A stretch of DNA of 64,000 nucleotides, from the NCBI RefSeq assembly GCF_032362555.1, contig NC_083518.1, forward strand, positions 6,398,501-6,462,500, in the 5' to 3' direction. Positions within the stretch are counted from its first letter, which is position 1, and each line of letters opens with the position of its first letter. The notes beneath the pieces are model-generated. The model was not told the DNA's origin and made no database searches. It was given only the letters and a program-made list of their open reading frames with translations. Position numbers and translations under genes: made by a program. Below are positions 1 to 11,200 of this stretch, piece after piece. Source of the DNA: Amyelois transitella (lineage: Eukaryota; Arthropoda; Insecta; Lepidoptera; Pyralidae).

Positions 1-2849
1 ACGTCCTTAATTTGATCAAGATACGTTCGTCTAGGTCTTCCCACTCCGACCTTTCCCTCCACACTCTCCTTGTATATCTGCTTAGTCAACCTGCTTTCAT
101 TCATCCTCTCCACATGACCGAACCATCTTAACATACCCTTTTCTATTCCTGTAACTACATCTTCTTTCACATCACAACATTCCCTTATCACGCTGTTCCT
201 TATCCTGTCACTCAATTTCACACCCATCATACTCCTTAACGCTCTCATTTCCACTGCATTTATTCTGCTTTCATGCTTCTTTTGCCATACCCAACTTTCA
301 CTCCCATACATTAATGTCGGGACCAACACGCCCCTGTGCACAGCCAGTCGAGCCTTTTTGGATAGTTTCTGACTGCTCATAAAGGCATGCAAAGCTCCAT
401 TCACCATGTTCCCCGCGTTCACTCTCCTTTCAATATCACTATCATACTTGCCATCTGATGTAAACTTTGATCCTAGATATACAAACTCTTTCACTTGCTC
501 CACTTTTTCTCCTCCAATCAAAATATTACATGCTGTCATTTCTTTCTCCATTTCAAAAACCAGTGTTTTAGTTTTACTTACGTTCACTTTCATTCCTTTC
601 TCTTTTAAAGCTTCATGCATACAGTTTACCATCTCCTGTAACTCCTCCGCTGATGACGCCAGTATAACCTGATCGTCGGCATAGAGCAGACATTTGACGA
701 GTAACTCATTCATCCTTAATCCACTTTTAGACTCTTTCAAATCTGTCAAACAGCTATCCATAAATAGGTTGAACAGCCACGGTGACGCAACACATCCTTG
801 CCTAACGCCTTTCTCAATCTTAAACCACTCAGTGTGCGCTCCGTTTATCCTGACACAAGCACTCGAATCCTCATATAAGGATTTCAGTGCTCGTATTAAG
901 AGACTGCTCACCCCATGCATAGAAAGTGCTGACCACAATTCATTCCTCTCAACTCTGTCATAGGCCTTTTCCAGATCTACGAATGTGCAATAGACTTTTT
1001 GACTCTTGGCCAAAAACTTTTCGGCTATGCACCGCAAGGAAAAGACCTGATCAGTACATCCCATTCCCTTTCGAAATCCCGCTTGAGCATCCCATATTTT
1101 GTCATCAGTTTCATTCCTGACTCTATTAATCAATACCTTAGCATACAATTTGCCGACGACGCTAAGCAGGCTTATACCACGATAATTTTTGCAGTCCAGC
1201 TGTGACCCTTTTCCTTTGTAAAGTGGCACGATAACAGCCTTACACCAATCTTTTGGTACTCGGCCGCTTCTCCAACACAAATTGAAAAGGCAGTACAACT
1301 GACTAGCTACTACGCCTTTTCCTGCTTTAAGCATCTCGACCGACACTCTATCACACCCAGCAGCCTTTCCCGCTTTCATACTCTTAAGTGCTTCCACAAT
1401 TTCGAACATTTCAATTTCGCCTTCCATCTCATTCTCTTTTTCTTCGCTATAGCAGAAATCTTTCTTATTTCCTTCCTTTTTTTCAAATAAACTTTCAAAA
1501 TAGTCCTTCCATATCTTTAGTACACATTCTTCTCCTTTCACAACGCTACCATCCTGGCATCTGATCCTAGTCAGCTCTCTGGTTATAGTATTTCCTCGGG
1601 CTGACCTTACGGATTTCCAGAATACTTTCAGATTTGACTGAAAGTCTTCTGATAGCCTTTTATCAAAATCCTCTTTATACTCTTCTTTCTTTCTAATCAC
1701 AGCTTTCTTAACCAAATCTTTCATTTTCTTATATTCCTTACGTGCTTCATTCACATCTTCATCTATAACCTCTTGCATTCTTAAGTTAGCTTTTGCTGCT
1801 AACAAATCCAGCCATGCTTTCTTCTTTAATCGCACAAGTTCTTGCACATCTTTACTCATCCACGCATTTTTGTGATTTTTTCCTTTCCTTCTTCTACTTA
1901 CACCACACACTTCAACAGCTACTTTCACAATTCTTTCTTTAAATTCCTTCCATCCATCTTCAATATCGCTCATTTCCTCTAAATCTTCAAATTCATCCTT
2001 CAGTCTATTAATATACTTCTTACCTACATCCATATCTTGCAAATTTTCTACTTTTACTCTTTCCAAAGCGCTGGTTTGCTCCCTTACCCTGTGCCGCCAG
2101 CGATTGAAGATACCCCTTATCCGGGATATCACCAGTAAATGGTCCGAGTCAATGCCAGCACCGCGATATGCACGGGTATCCAGCACTTTGTTCTTCAATC
2201 TTTCATCTACAATCACAAAGTCTATCATACTTTTTAAAATACCTTCCACTCTTGTGTAGGTGTGGATCTCTTTATGTTGAAACATTGAGTTCGACACAAA
2301 AAGATCCCACTCTAGACAAATTTCTAATACACTTCTTCCATTATCATTCACCTTTTCGTCACCAAACGCACCAAGCACCTTTTCATATCCATCACGCTTT
2401 ACACCCACCCATCCATTAAAATCACCTAACATAATAATCTTCTCATTTGGCTTGGTAACTTTCAATACTTCTCTTACACTATTCCAGAACTCCTCGTTTT
2501 CGCTTTTTGCTGATGTTGTACCCCTCGAACCCACATCCCAAGGTGCATAAACACCTAGAACGAAGATCCGAGTGATTCCAACTTTCAGCCTAATCCATAG
2601 AAGACGAGGGCTGACACACTCATACTCATTCACGCACTCAGCCATTCGTGCAGAAAGAATTAGACCGACCCCTTGACAGCCTCGGCTGGTACTGGAAATT
2701 CCAGACCAATACGCCGTGTAAGGGCCGTGCTGCGTCGCGTCGCATCCTTTCCGCTTCGTTTCATTCACGCACAACACATCCAAACGTCTTTCATCCATCA
2801 TCTGGCATACTTCCTCAATCTTATCCTTCATTCCTCCTCTTACATTCAT
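1..2849 (-). CDS. LINE endonuclease-reverse transcriptase ORF (copy 1), open to the window edge
   Basis: Translated by hand from ATG 2849 (MNVRGGMKDK) to about 1680 with no stop; the rest parallels the open RT frame of copies 2 and 3. An upstream in-frame stop lies at 3039-3041, and other in-frame ATGs are 2879 and 2963. Counted from ATG 2849: APE-type endonuclease residues E30 (VNETK), D143/N145 (LGDFNGW) and D236-H237 (SDHLLV); a Lys/Arg-rich linker; RT motifs with D625 (VDLEKAYD) and Y723-D726 (YADD); then a C-terminal region containing LMYGSESWVWQ. By alignment to copy 3 the stop would fall 145-147 nt beyond base 1, giving about 998 aa, the usual length for RTE ORF2. All catalytic residues looked for are present, so the copy could be active if the part outside is intact. 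Confidence 0.9.
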   Translation of the reverse strand, partial: MNVRGGMKDKIEEVCQMMDERRLDVLCVNETKRKGCDATQHGPYTAYWSGISSTSRGCQGVGLILSARMAECVNEYECVSPRLLWIRLKVGITRIFVLGVYAPWDVGSRGTTSAKSENEEFWNSVREVLKVTKPNEKIIMLGDFNGWVGVKRDGYEKVLGAFGDEKVNDNGRSVLEICLEWDLFVSNSMFQHKEIHTYTRVEGILKSMIDFVIVDERLKNKVLDTRAYRGAGIDSDHLLVISRIRGIFNRWRHRVREQTSALERVKVENLQDMDVGKKYINRLKDEFEDLEEMSDIEDGWKEFKERIVKVAVEVCGVSRRRKGKNHKNAWMSKDVQELVRLKKKAWLDLLAAKANLRMQEVIDEDVNEARKEYKKMKDLVKKAVIRKKEEYKEDFDKRLSEDFQSNLKVFWKSVRSARGNTITRELTRIRCQDGSVVKGEECVLKIWKDYFESLFEKKEGNKKDFCYSEEKENEMEGEIEMFEIVEALKSMKAGKAAGCDRVSVEMLKAGKGVVASQLYCLFNLCWRSGRVPKDWCKAVIVPLYKGKGSQLDCKNYRGISLLSVVGKLYAKVLINRVRNETDDKIWDAQAGFRKGMGCTDQVFSLRCIAEKFLAKSQKVYCTFVDLEKAYDRVERNELWSALSMHGVSSLLIRALKSLYEDSSACVRINGAHTEWFKIEKGVRQGCVASPWLFNLFMDSCLTDLKESKSGLRMNELLVKCLLYADDQVILASSAEELQEMVNCMHEALKEKGMKVNVSKTKTLVFEMEKEMTACNILIGGEKVEQVKEFVYLGSKFTSDGKYDSDIERRVNAGNMVNGALHAFMSSQKLSKKARLAVHRGVLVPTLMYGSESWVWQKKHESRINAVEMRALRSMMGVKLSDRIRNSVIRECCDVKEDVVTGIEKGMLRWFGHVERMNESRLTKQIYKESVEGKVGVGRPRRTYLDQIKD

Positions 2850-2865
2850 CGTCGCAAAGCGGCTT

Positions 2866-3165
2866 TCAGCAGACCGCATACCGCTCCCACCGGGAACGAG
2901 ACGTGATGGGGTGCGGACACCATCGCCGCCATCTAGGTGCTCTCTCAAAAGATTTGCATCCATGCGATTCCCACGAGACGCTAGGGAAAAATTTTGTCCG
3001 CCCCAGCAGAGCCCCGCATGCCAGGGTAAGGCTAGCCATTACCTGGGGGTCGCCCAACCCCATGGCGGAAGTGGCACGCTCGAGACTAGGCTCGCCCCTA
3101 GCCATGCATCCATCGGCGCGGCAGACCTTAGATTGGCAGGGATTTACATTAAAGAGGAATCCCAA
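2866..3165 (-). other. Short ORF in the LINE 5' region, possible ORF1 or leader ORF
   Basis: A 99-codon frame starts about 90 nt inside the element and stops (TGA 2866-2868) 17 nt before the ATG at 2849, and overlaps the alternative ORF2 starts at 2879 and 2963. Some RTE elements have a small ORF1 overlapping ORF2, so this could be translated upstream of the main ORF. The peptide (starting MGFLFNVNPC, rich in Cys, Arg and Trp) has no motif I recognise. No second full-length copy in the window allows a conservation test, so it may be chance. Confidence 0.3.
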
Positions 3166-3257
3166 GTCTATCCCTTAGTCGGCTCTTACGACATCCGTGG
3201 GAAAGAGATGGAGTGGTCCTATTCTTTTGTAATGGTGCCGGGAACCACACGGCCTTT

Positions 3258-3713
3258 TATATTTGTTCAATAAAGGAAAGGTAATACAATTTTCTTGTCG
3301 TAACAGGAAAAACATCGCGTCTATACGTTAAATTACATACGAGCGTTAATGTAATAAAGCATAAAAATATTTTCCAGTAAAGTATGACACACAATAATCA
3401 AAACACAGATGTAGCACGAGCTATGGTATTTTATATATAAAATATCAACCTTTTACAACTCGGATTGCAACATAAAAACAGATATCACGAAGTCATCATC
3501 AAATACTAAGATTTGTAAGAAAATGTATTTGAACGTACAGCCGGAGCGATAGGATCTAGGAAGCACGGATTTGACTTGTACACTTGGGCAACTTATTGCT
3601 ACGGCAGGATATCCTGAAATTTCCACGGGAGCCCGAAATATACGCCGGCCAAGCTACGGGTAGACTCTAGTACCTATATATGATTAACGACTATACTCTT
3701 TATGAGTACATTT
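3258..3713. other. AT-rich spacer with a Helitron-like remnant
   Basis: No gene seen. A GC-richer patch at about 3540-3665 contains GGATATCCTGAAATTTCC followed by a CGGGAG string, wording common in dispersed lepidopteran repeats of probable Helitron type; the family assignment is weak. Confidence 0.3.
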
Positions 3714-3972
3714 ATACATACAAACATATTATCACGTCTACATCCCTTACGGGGTAGACAGAGCCAACAGTCTTGAAAAGACTGAAAGGCCACGTTCAGC
3801 TATTTGGCTTAATGATAGAATTGAGATTCAAATAGTGATAGGTTGCTAGCCTGTCGCCTAAAAAAGAATCCCAAGTTTGTAAGCCTATCCCTTAGTCGCC
3901 TTTTATGACATCCATGGGAAAGAGATGGAGTGAACCTATTATTTTTGTATTAGTGCCGGGAACCACACGGCA
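3714..3972 (-). mobile_element. SINE-A (bipartite LINE derivative), nearly complete
   Basis: Minus-strand copy. It runs from a degenerate CATA tail and ATCACGTCTA at the left through GGGGTAGACAGAGCC, the CAGTCTT..AAGACTG stem-loop and the GATTCAAATAGTGA core to GCCGGGAACCACACGGC at the right. It serves as one of the reference copies for the family. Confidence 0.9.
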
Positions 3973-5049
3973 CTTTTTATGAGTATACGCTAGCATAAGA
4001 GCATTTTTTATGGCGCTTTTTTCACGAGATTTCTTCTCTGCTTACATTTTTCTGTGCTGAAGAGCCATCCAGGGCGCAAAGAAGGGACCATTTATTTTAT
4101 TACATTTACATCACATAGCCGTTAGAGCAGCCAACTGAATAAAATGTAGCATGAAATTTCCTAATAAATACAAATCCCTAGGTTCATGATGATTTTTTTC
4201 GCTTCAATGAAAAATGTATGAATTTTCAAACACACACGTCAAGTCTTTATCCAATATGGGGTAGATAGAGCCAATCTACCTCATATTGGATGGTTTAGCT
4301 GGATGACTTTATGATGCCTCGCTGATTGTAAAAGAAACCCTTGATTGACTGTGACAATTTAAGCGAAAGGAAAAGCAGTTGGCACTGACACACTCTTTGT
4401 TTTTCCTTCACTGATCAATATTAATAAGTAAGAAAATGCTTTATTGTTCAGTAGAAGAGCACATTTAAAATATGAAACGGTACATTACAAAGGCGGTACT
4501 TATACCTTAGAGAGATCTCTTGCAGCAAACCTGAAATATTAGTACGTATCAAACAATCCTTTTGATTTGTTGGCAGTTTTGTCTCTGAAATTACTTATAA
4601 AGAAAGTCAATTAGTTTTGATTCATATACTAAAATCGTTTTGTATTTTTTCCCAGGAAAAATTCCTATATGACGAAGCGTTGAGCTACTCTGCCTGTGAA
4701 ATGATATACTTTTTCTGGCTTGGCTCACTGACTGTATTTTGCACGCGATTCAATTTTTGGCAAACGAATGCGCATTCCCACTAGAGGCGCGCAAATACGC
4801 AAGTGTCGTTTACATTCCACGAAAATTGTGAATGAGAACACTACTCCTATTTTTCCTGTAAAGGCAGGCCTACATGGCGAATTTAACAATATGTATTTTT
4901 TTATATCGAAACATACTTACTATGTAAAAATATTTTATGTATGAGTAGAGTAGCAAAAACTACAATTAACTGTATCTATAATATTCTTATATTTATTGTC
5001 AAGTAGAATGTTGGTCTTTATTTATAGTTGAATGAAAAAGTCAGTATTG
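3973..5049. other. Spacer without a recognisable gene
   Basis: AT-rich, stops in all frames. It holds one inverted repeat (4251-4289, listed separately) and a GC-richer patch near 4740-4830 without an ORF. Confidence 0.5.
4251..4289. repeat. Inverted repeat (fold-back) made from a SINE-A 3' end
   Basis: Two 16-nt arms (4251-4266 and 4274-4289) are reverse complements with one mismatch around a 7-nt loop. The left arm plus loop contains GGGGTAGATAGAGCC, the SINE-A 3' signature, so the hairpin appears to be a SINE-A 3' end that folded back on itself. Confidence 0.75.
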
Positions 5050-5062
5050 AATAATATAAATA

Positions 5063-6340
5063 CATACATACATACATACATAATCACGCCTCTTTCCCGG
5101 AGGGGTAGGCAGAGACTACCTCTTTCCACTTGCCACGATCTCTGCATACTTCTTTCGCTTCGTCCACATTCATAACTCTCTTCATACAAGCTCGGCGGTT
5201 TCGGGTACTTTTGACCTGACCCTTTACCAGGACGTCCTTAATTTGATCAAGATACGTTCGTCTAGGTCTTCCCACTCCGACCTTTCCCTCCACACTCTCC
5301 TTGTATATCTGCTTAGTCAACCTGCTTTCATTCATCCTCTCCACATGACCGAACCATCTTAACATACCCTTTTCTATTCCTGTAACTACATCTTCTTTCA
5401 CATCACAACATTCCCTTATCACGCTGTTCCTTATCCTGTCACTCAATTTCACACCCATCATACTCCTTAACGCTCTCATTTCCACTGCATTTATTCTGCT
5501 TTCATGCTTCTTTTGCCATACCCAACTTTCACTCCCATACATTAATGTCGGGACCAACACGCCCCTGTGCACAGCCAGTCGAGCCTTTTTGGATAGTTTC
5601 TGACTGCTCATAAAGGCATGCAAAGCTCCATTCACCATGTTCCCCGCGTTCACTCTCCTTTCAATATCACTATCATACTTGCCATCTGATGTAAACTTTG
5701 ATCCTAGATATACAAACTCTTTCACTTGCTCCACTTTTTCTCCTCCAATCAAAATATTACATGCTGTCATTTCTTTCTCCATTTCAAAAACCAGTGTTTT
5801 AGTTTTACTTACGTTCACTTTCATTCCTTTCTCTTTTAAAGCTTCATGCATACAGTTTACCATCTCCTGTAACTCCTCCGCTGATGACGCCAGTATAACC
5901 TGATCGTCGGCATAGAGCAGACATTTGACGAGTAACTCATTCATCCTTAATCCACTTTTAGACTCTTTCAAATCTGTCAAACAGCTATCCATAAATAGGT
6001 TGAACAGCCACGGTGACGCAACACATCCTTGCCTAACGCCTTTCTCAATCTTAAACCACTCAGTGTGCGCTCCGTTTATCCTGACACAAGCACTCGAATC
6101 CTCATATAAGGATTTCAGTGCTCGTATTAAGAGACTGCTCACCCCATGCATAGAAAGTGCTGACCACAATTCATTCCTCTCAACTCTGTCATAGGCCTTT
6201 TCCAGATCTACGAATGTGCAATAGACTTTTTGACTCTTGGCCAAAAACTTTTCGGCTATGCACCGCAAGGAAAAGACCTGATCAGTACATCCCATTCCCT
6301 TTCGAAATCCCGCTTGAGCATCCCATATTTTGTCATCAGT
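5063..6340 (-). mobile_element. RTE-like LINE copy 2, 5'-truncated, with target-site duplication
   Basis: Minus strand: a (CATA)n tail at 5063-5082, then the RT C-terminal half, ending abruptly at 6340 inside the RT domain. A 13-nt target-site duplication (AATAATATAAATA) sits at 5050-5062 and 6357-6369. Between 6340 and the right duplication are about 16 nt that form the second arm of an inverted repeat (see findings). No difference from copy 1 was found by eye over about 1.1 kb. Confidence 0.93.
5084..6340 (-). pseudogene. Truncated LINE reverse transcriptase (copy 2)
   Basis: Open from the truncation point to the TGA at 5084-5086; an internal Met at 6295 begins MGCTDQVFSL. It keeps VDLEKAYD, YADD and the whole C-terminal region but lacks the endonuclease and the RT N-terminus, so it is not autonomous. 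The stop codon is part of the conserved 3' end (CGTGATTATG), so there is practically no 3' UTR between the ORF and the CATA tail, as in RTE elements. Confidence 0.9.
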
Positions 6341-6369
6341 ATAAAAATGATGACAAAATAATATAAATA

Positions 6370-7479
6370 TTAACGTTTAAGTTTTCTTAATGGTAACTAG
6401 TCGATTAAACCGGTGTATGTAATTTATAATGGTCTAAATATCAATAAAAAATGGTAAATACAACAGAAATTTAGACAACTTTCAATATTCCCAAAATAAT
6501 ATAATTTTGAAATAATAATTTTTACTCAGTTTTACGTCAAAATCGTCTGTGTCAGCACTTACAGGCGCAAATAAAAATTGAAAATCTGAGCGCGCAAATC
6601 CCCTAAGGGGCGGCGGTCGCACGTTCTACACACCCTGTCGTGTCTGCACAAAGGGAATGTATTTTATTTATTCATTTAATTATATATACGTATTGTATCT
6701 ACCACATTTTTGTGCAAAAGAGGCATTATCGCATTATGCAATACCTCTCATACATACTTTAGAGCGTTAAAATTTCTGTAATATATAGTATCCAAGTTGC
6801 AATGTATGTAACTTCCATAGTTTTATCATTAAAAACTGCGAGTAGCAGCAGCTTTTATTTATTAAATAAGTCCTGTTTAACATCCCGACTACACTGCAAT
6901 ATTCCTCATTTGAGTCTGCCATAACTTTTCCTTTGCACCGTATTCACTACAAGCGAAATTAAGACTAATGGCCCCAAGAACACGAGCTATATTAGCAAAG
7001 CGTACTGACCTGTTTATGTGGGCTTGTAAAGCCTTTACACTCGTATGTTCTTATTCTTGTAGTATATAAGTCTATTACACGAGCTAACTTTATTTATGCT
7101 GAGCCAGAAGTTGAACTAATATACGATAGTCTTTTTGTGTCCTAACAAAATACGAACGCCAGTTTTTGGGATGTTTCAATAAATAAATTACGTTTTGAGG
7201 CTCAATACGTGTATATTGATAAGTTTAACTAGCTTATTATTGATACTTTAGATAAATAAATAAAAATATTCTACTCAAGAAGGATAAATAATTATAATAT
7301 ATAAAAATAATGTATTATTTGATGGCAATATTTTTAACATAAGCGGAAACTAAAATATACCACAATTTCATTAATTAAACGAATAAACTATCGAATATCA
7401 AGAAGATCGTTTAAATAATCCTACACAATTCCCAATCTCAACACAATAAAGCACCATTTCACTCTTAAACAAAGGACGT
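6370..7479. other. Spacer downstream of the SDR gene
   Basis: No ORF of interest. A short GC-rich patch at 6590-6650 includes the palindrome CCCCTAAGGGG. The region adjoining 7479 should hold the SDR 3' UTR; I did not identify a clear poly(A) signal on the minus strand. Confidence 0.4.
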
Positions 7480-8244
7480 TTAAGACAACATTTCTCCGTT
7501 ATCTATCACATAAATAGATCCCGTGATACTGCGAGCACGGTCGCTTGCCAAATAAACAATTAAATCGGCCACATCCGCACTTTCAGCCATTTTCCCGAGC
7601 GGCAGAGTTTTATCTCTCGCTTTGTACAATTCCTCCATCTGTTCCTTAGTTAGACCGGCTGATTGAACGAACGGTGTCCTCGTAGCGCCGGGATTAACAG
7701 AATTAACCCTGACGCCATCCTTAGCTAACTCACGAGCTACACACTTAGTAATCTGATCAAGGGCAGCCTTAGACGTGCAGTATGGCAAGAAATCCATGTC
7801 CCTAATAGGCTTGAATGCAGCGACGCTGGAAACGTTAACGATATTTCCCCTGGATTTTACTAGGTGTGGTGTAGCCAGGCTGATTAATAAATAAGCGGCA
7901 CGGACGTTTGTTGCCATCGCTCGGTCGTAGGGTTCAATGCCATCTCGAATACTGCCTTGTATCCCGATTCCAGCGTTGTTAACGAGGACATCAATACGGC
8001 CGAAATGGGTAATAGCTTTGTCAATGATGTCTTTGACGTCTTCATCGACAGTTAGTTCAGCTTTGACGATTACTGGTTTGTTTCCTTTTGCTAATTCACA
8101 TTTAGCGGCGACGTTTTTCAAAGAAGTTTCGTTTCGGCCAACGAGCACAAGTTTGGCGGATTGGTTCGCAAACATCAGTGCCGCAGCTGCTCCGATTCCA
8201 GAACTAGCGCCAGTGATCACGACGACTTTGTCGTTGAAGTCCAT
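7480..8244 (-). CDS. Classical short-chain dehydrogenase/reductase (SDR), intronless
   Basis: A 254-aa protein from ATG 8244 (MDFNDKVVVITG). A slightly longer reading to 8265 would start at TTG and is rejected. Rossmann-fold cofactor motif TGASSGIG at residues 11-18, NNAG at 89-92, active-site Asn113 (TNV), Ser140 (NVSS), Tyr155 and Lys159 (YCTSK), and the NPG turn at 184-186. Arg37 after strand beta-2 suggests preference for NADP(H) (inference). Length and motif order are those of classical SDRs of about 250 residues, such as FabG-like reductases and insect 3-dehydroecdysone 3-alpha-reductase-like enzymes; the substrate cannot be read from sequence. Expected to be a soluble oxidoreductase: no signal peptide or membrane segment. 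Complete in one exon, with no decay. Confidence 0.95.
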   Translation of the reverse strand: MDFNDKVVVITGASSGIGAAAALMFANQSAKLVLVGRNETSLKNVAAKCELAKGNKPVIVKAELTVDEDVKDIIDKAITHFGRIDVLVNNAGIGIQGSIRDGIEPYDRAMATNVRAAYLLISLATPHLVKSRGNIVNVSSVAAFKPIRDMDFLPYCTSKAALDQITKCVARELAKDGVRVNSVNPGATRTPFVQSAGLTKEQMEELYKARDKTLPLGKMAESADVADLIVYLASDRARSITGSIYVIDNGEMLS

Positions 8245-11200
8245 ATTGTTCAACCTCAGATGCAATACTGGCCTATCAAACTAATGATTTTACTTCTATC
8301 TGTGCGACCTTCGATTGCAGTTACGCTCACTTAGGCATGATTAGATTTGTTCGTGAATTTATCTTTTTTGTGATAGTATCATGGCGTGAATTGCCAGTTA
8401 TCTTGATTTGTTTACGACTAGTGTTGTTTTTTAATTTTTACTCATAATTAATTGCTTTACTCATGTTTAAAATAAAGTTTTTAATGTTTATATATGACAA
8501 TATTTTTAGTAATTTGCACTACGAATACGCCTTTTGTCTGTGTAAAATTTGTTATAGTATTAATTTAAGTAATTAGGTATAAATAAACATGTTTATTCGA
8601 TGTTTCTCTAGTTTTAATTTTATAAAAATGTACCACACATCTTTTAAATACGATATTAAAAATATATTCAAAATAGCATAAAATATTCGTACAAAATATT
8701 CTATCAATGGCAAGTCACGTTGCAGCGAATACATCCATCCTCTCGTCATTTCATTATTTCACACCCTCGGGAAAATGTGAAATAGATTTTATATTTCCAC
8801 CTACTAATTTTAATTTTATTAATAATAAATGTAATGGTATCTATTAAGTTATGGAAACTGCAGTTTTACCTGAAAATATGAATAACGAATCAAATAATGA
8901 ATGAATCAAATAATGAATGAATCTGTAAAATGAATGAATCTGATACATTTTCATAACTACATACTATACAAACAGAAAAAGTTTATAAGTAAGAATATAC
9001 GAGGAAAGTTGTGAAACTACTTAACCGATTTCAAAAATACTTTCACCAATACACAAGGAACGGCACGGCACGGTACCTCACAAACTGCTTATGCAATGTA
9101 AGATTAGAAACTCATAACCCAATACTGAAGCAAGATTTGACTAATCCATTCATTTTGACTTGCCTCCATATCGGGAGCAAACTACGTAATGTCGGTACGG
9201 TGGCATACCATTTACATGAATGATTATTTGGCCACAGGGTTTGGACGCGTTTCATTTTGATCTTAATTCCTTTATGGGTTAGGTCTAAAATGTGGTGCCT
9301 GTTTTGGTAAACCATTTCAAAGTTTATCCTGCACTAGCCGCATGGAAAGCATTGTTCAGTCCCGTTAGGCTGTGTTAACACGGTTTTCCATCGGCGAGAC
9401 ACGGTCAACATAAATCGAATTTCTTCAAATTCAGCCCGTAGTGGAAAGCCACATTCTCCCCACCTGCAATTGTGAATTTCAGCTTCTGTATGTACATACT
9501 CATTGGAATAAAATAGGTAAGTTTTTGTTTACTACTGCTCTGTCAATAATTTCACTGTTTTCATTTACTACCATATGACCTGGTGTACTTCATGCGACCC
9601 GTTTAAACTTTCTATTGACTATGATAAACATATCAATATACAAATCAGTGAAATCTGCCTAGTAGTTCTCTATCTTCGGCGACACAAACGAACAGGAATT
9701 GATTTTTATAAAGATACACTTTTTATAATTATGAATCAAGTATCTATAATGAACTTCCTTATATTACCGCAGATAGTGTTCAGTGAGGTAGACAAATCAA
9801 TTAATTGAATAATTAGTGCTTTTAATTAGTATTAAAATCACTTTAGCGTGATAAAAGTTCGGATTATAATTGCGATTGTTAATAGGAATTCTGCACGTTT
9901 TTATATTTCATTATTTCAACTATACCGGCGCTCAAACTTTCAAACTAAAGTCAAATGAAATAATTCTGACATGCACCCAATTTACCAATGCCTTAGAAAA
10001 AGTCCTATTTACCCAAATCAACAAAGAGGCGTGTTGAGAAAACCGCCTTGAATCCTGAAAAGGCTAATTTATCAAAGAGTAGTCTCTCAGGAGTAAATCC
10101 TGGCAATCACTCGCGGCAATTATCCTCAATTTTTTGGAGACGACTAATTACTTGAATGCTCTGAGATGTAAGATGTAATTAACTTAATGATAAATGATAG
10201 GACCGCCTTTATGGATGGTTTACCTTACCTTAAGGTTTGTTTGATCGATTGCATTTAAGACTTTGATAAGCGAATGATTAAGATCAGTTTGGCAGATTTC
10301 TCGTATCTTTGGTACGTTTTAACCTAATTTATCGCCTAATTAAGAAAAATTTTAGCGCAACAATGTTAATACGAAATGGTGTTATGATTTTTATTCTCTT
10401 TTTAACAGTACCACACTTTAAATTCCGATGACCCGTACTGATTTTCATAGGCACATACAATTGATACGAATATATACATTTATATCTTTTAATTGTTATC
10501 TTGATAATCCATGATGCATGCGTGTAAATATGTCAGTATACGGGCCTAAGGCAGCTATGTCAATAGAGATGAAGTTTGCACACCAAACACTGCGGGAATC
10601 AATAATGTTATGAATAGAACATTAATTGCATAATTGTGTTGATTTACGAGATGCTCTTATGTTATAGATAATTACACAGTTTTTAAAACTTAGTATAGGT
10701 CAACCACTTTCGAAAAAGGAACTCTTTTTACTATTGTCCTTTGTGACAAGAATAATTTGGTTCAATTTTGTATGTGACCGTACACCTATATAATATTTCG
10801 CCATTATATTTTCAACAAAAAGAAATGTACAAAATTATAAAAGAAACTAAAATAATGTTATTGTCAGCTAAGATATCTTAATTTTTTGTTAAATGTCATA
10901 GTATGCAAAGTGCCGAATAAAATTGTTGATGGTCTCAGAAACCAATAGATGAGAATGTAATTAGGAATATACCACAAGGCGCAAGAGGAGGAGTACTTGA
11001 ATTGAATCAAAATTCTTTCATAAAAAATAACCATTTCGTCCTACTTTCCACTTTTCAAAGAATTCTCATTATAGTTCATTATTCTAAAGAAACAAAGTAT
11101 TTGATGTAATTAATACTTGATAATTAATTTGGCAGTCTATAGATTTTTCAACTTTGGTGGGTAAAATTTCAAAACTTTTTCTTTTCACTTCAATTAAGAT

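Larger units (their letters stand above)
1..3257 (-). mobile_element. RTE-like non-LTR retrotransposon (LINE), copy 1, nearly full length, 3' end outside the window
   Basis: Element reads on the minus strand. Its 5' end lies near 3257, where the sequence reads (minus) GCCGTGTGGTTCCCGGC, exactly the 5' end of the SINE-A repeats below. Aligning base 1 with base 18542 of copy 3 shows that only about 170 bp (last ~49 codons plus the CATA tail) are cut off by the window edge, so the full element is about 3.4 kb. The architecture of short 5' region, one long endonuclease-RT ORF, no RNase H, no real 3' UTR and a tetranucleotide tail is that of the RTE clade; the clade name is inference. Copies 2 (5063-6340) and 3 (18371-20286) are nearly identical to it, a sign of recent transposition. 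Confidence 0.93.

Noticed and set aside
406..1205. Plus-strand ORFs of 64-89 codons repeated at 5637-6366 and 18947-19746
   Set aside because: They are antisense shadows of the LINE RT frame and recur only because the LINE recurs.
2168..3273. Plus-strand ORFs over the LINE endonuclease region
   Set aside because: Antisense to the translated endonuclease frame, with no family resemblance of their own.
8245..8265. A 7-codon N-terminal extension of the SDR
   Set aside because: Its first codon is TTG; the ATG at 8244 gives the normal SDR N-terminus.
7937..8284. Plus-strand 115-codon ORF
   Set aside because: Antisense shadow of the SDR gene.
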